39,339 bases of DNA from CAZXGD01 sp046350455 (lineage in GTDB: Bacteria > Planctomycetota > Phycisphaerae > Phycisphaerales > SM1A02), in NCBI GenBank assembly GCA_046350455.1, contig JAXMAM010000027.1, forward strand, positions 1 through 39,339, in the 5' to 3' direction. The notes beneath the pieces were generated by a model. That model saw only the letters and a program-made list of their open reading frames with translations. It did no database searches and was not told the DNA's origin. Positions 38,140 through 39,339 of the stretch are shown one piece after another (the first letter of the stretch is position 1; each line of letters begins with the position of its first letter). The position numbers and the translations under genes were made by a program.

Positions 38140-39339
38140 TTACAGGCCCGGCGCAAACCCGCGGCGCATGGTGTTCTCGCAGCTGGCGCGAGGCTCCACG
38201 AACTGCAGCAGGTAGTCCCGGCCGCCAGCCTTGCTGCCCACGCCGCTCATGGCGAACCCGCCAAACGGCTGCCGGCCCACCAGTGCGCCGGTGATGCCAC
38301 GATTGACATACAGGTTGCCCACGCGGAACTCGCGCTTGGCGCGCTCCAGGTTGGCTGGCTTGCGGCTGAAGATGCCGCCAGTCAGCTTGTACGGGCAGTC
38401 GTTGGCCATGGCCAGGGCTTCGTCAAAATCCTTGGCGCGGAGCACTGCCAGCACTGGGCCAAAGATCTCCTCGGTGGCCAGACGGTGGCCATGCTGGATG
38501 CCGCTGAAGATGGCTGGGCCCACGAACGGCTTGCCCACGCGCTCTTCCAGGCCTGCAGGCACAGGCAGCTGCACCTCCAGCTTGCCTTCCTGCTTGCCGA
38601 TCTCGATGTACGCGCGGATCTTGGCTGCGGCCTCTGTGTCAATCACGGGGCCCACATCGGTGCCCGGCAGGGTGGGGTCGCCCACCACCAGCGCGCGCGT
38701 CGCCTCCACCAGGCGATGCACGAACGTCTGGTACGCGCTGTCCACCACCACCACGCGGCTGCACGCGCTGCACTTCTGGCCCTGGAAGCCAAAGGCGCTC
38801 TGGCGGACAGCCAGCACGGCTTCATCCAGGTCTGCGCTGTCGTCAATGATGATGGCGTTCTTGCCGCCCATCTCGCAGACCACCTTCTTCACAAAGGGCT
38901 GCGAGTCCGGCGTGATGCCAGCTGCCTGCACGATGTCCAGTCCAACCGCCTTGCTGCCAGTGAAGGCGATGAGCGCCACGCGCGTGTCGCGCACCAGCGC
39001 TGCGCCCACTGTCTCGCCAGGGCCAGGCAGGAAATGCAGCACGCCGCGGGGCGCGCCTGCCTGCCACAGGATGTCGCACAACAGGCGCGCGATGCCAGGC
39101 GTCTGCTCTGCTGGCTTCACCACCACGGTGTTGCCAGTCACCAGTGCCGCCACAGTCATGCCGCAGCAGATGGCCAGCGGGAAGTTCCACGGGCTGATCA
39201 CCGCTGCCACGCCGCGCGGCTGGTACCACTGCTCGTCCAGCTCGCCGATGAATGACCCCAGCCGCTCGCGCGTGAACAGGCGCGCGCCTTCGCGGGCGTA
39301 GTACTCGCAGAAGTCAATGGCCTCGCACACGTCTGCATC
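38140..39339 (-). CDS. Glutamate-semialdehyde (P5C) dehydrogenase, 5' end missing
   Basis: An aldehyde dehydrogenase of the RocA/PutA type, which oxidises glutamate semialdehyde from proline breakdown to glutamate with NAD. Visible blocks: ADVCEAIDFCEYYARE, PWNFPLAI, VVKPAEQTP, FTGSKAVGLDIVQ, VCEMGGKNAII (general-base Glu), GFQGQKCSACSRVVV (catalytic Cys) and TEEIFGPVLAV. The C-terminus (VGRQPFGGFAMSGVGSKAGG) is typical. About 399 residues are in the window and the frame continues past the right edge, so about 120-150 N-terminal residues, or a fused proline dehydrogenase, lie outside. It ends 112 bp before the hydrolase gene start. Whether it is a single enzyme or bifunctional PutA cannot be told. 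Confidence 0.93.
   Translation of the reverse strand, partial: DADVCEAIDFCEYYAREGARLFTRERLGSFIGELDEQWYQPRGVAAVISPWNFPLAICCGMTVAALVTGNTVVVKPAEQTPGIARLLCDILWQAGAPRGVLHFLPGPGETVGAALVRDTRVALIAFTGSKAVGLDIVQAAGITPDSQPFVKKVVCEMGGKNAIIIDDSADLDEAVLAVRQSAFGFQGQKCSACSRVVVVDSAYQTFVHRLVEATRALVVGDPTLPGTDVGPVIDTEAAAKIRAYIEIGKQEGKLEVQLPVPAGLEERVGKPFVGPAIFSGIQHGHRLATEEIFGPVLAVLRAKDFDEALAMANDCPYKLTGGIFSRKPANLERAKREFRVGNLYVNRGITGALVGRQPFGGFAMSGVGSKAGGRDYLLQFVEPRASCENTMRRGFAPGL

Overview
The window is very GC-rich, gene-dense bacterial chromosome and most likely comes from a planctomycete, probably class Phycisphaerae. The pointers are two secreted proteins ending in paired dockerin-like calcium loops (DGxVDGTDLGLLLGxWG), a squalene-hopene cyclase, an McsA/McsB/ClpC arginine-phosphorylation set, Kdo synthesis, and several proteins that resemble only planctomycete-type conserved hypotheticals. 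I see 32 protein genes (31 open reading frames, one of which probably holds two products), two of them cut by the window ends. I see no tRNA, rRNA, CRISPR array or intact insertion sequence. GTG starts and ATGA/GTGA stop-start overlaps are frequent.

Layout. 1-590: end of riboflavin synthase. 638-4629 (minus): operon of GluQ-type synthetase, DUF192 lipoprotein, RsbU-like PP2C phosphatase and a GIDE-LemA membrane fusion. 4658-4948: pterin dehydratase, divergent from it. 4967-7372 (minus): kdsA-mcsA-mcsB. 7518-9404 (plus): DUF1444 protein, TrpG/PabA, small unknown protein. 9376-10560 (minus): membrane-anchored repeat protein, probably a beta-solenoid. 10600-13896 (plus): Gfo/Idh/MocA oxidoreductase and squalene-hopene cyclase. 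13924-17279 (minus): two exported dockerin proteins, one a seven-repeat RCC1 propeller. 17428-18084 (minus): RluA-type pseudouridine synthase. 18129-21652 (plus): TolB-like propeller and L-aspartate oxidase, whose reading frame continues into a lipoprotein-like domain. 21723-24272 (minus): ClpC. 24273-25014: non-coding, repeat-rich block with 27-bp inverted repeats. 25015-28236 (plus): exported peptidase-like protein, methyltransferase and polyprenyl diphosphate synthase. 28255-30523 (minus): tandem thioredoxin-fold protein and pantothenate synthetase. 30732-32876 (plus): iscS-iscU-iscA. 32927-35409 (minus): TauE/SafE permease and a degenerate REC-GGDEF-EAL protein. 35471-37018 (plus): ComM-like AAA protein. 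37050-39339 (minus): exported alpha/beta hydrolase and the C-terminal part of a glutamate-semialdehyde dehydrogenase.

How the genes work together. McsA/McsB and ClpC are parts of one protein-quality system although they sit 15 kb apart. IscS/IscU/IscA form a minimal Fe-S assembly operon. NadB, PanC, RibE, TrpG/PabA and pterin dehydratase are scattered cofactor or aromatic-pathway genes. The polyprenyl synthase and the cyclase belong to isoprenoid and hopanoid metabolism. A repeated pattern is a TAnnnT hexamer 5-10 nt upstream of start codons that lack a Shine-Dalgarno sequence, which suggests widespread leaderless transcription. In several divergent pairs the two -10-like boxes overlap on opposite strands.
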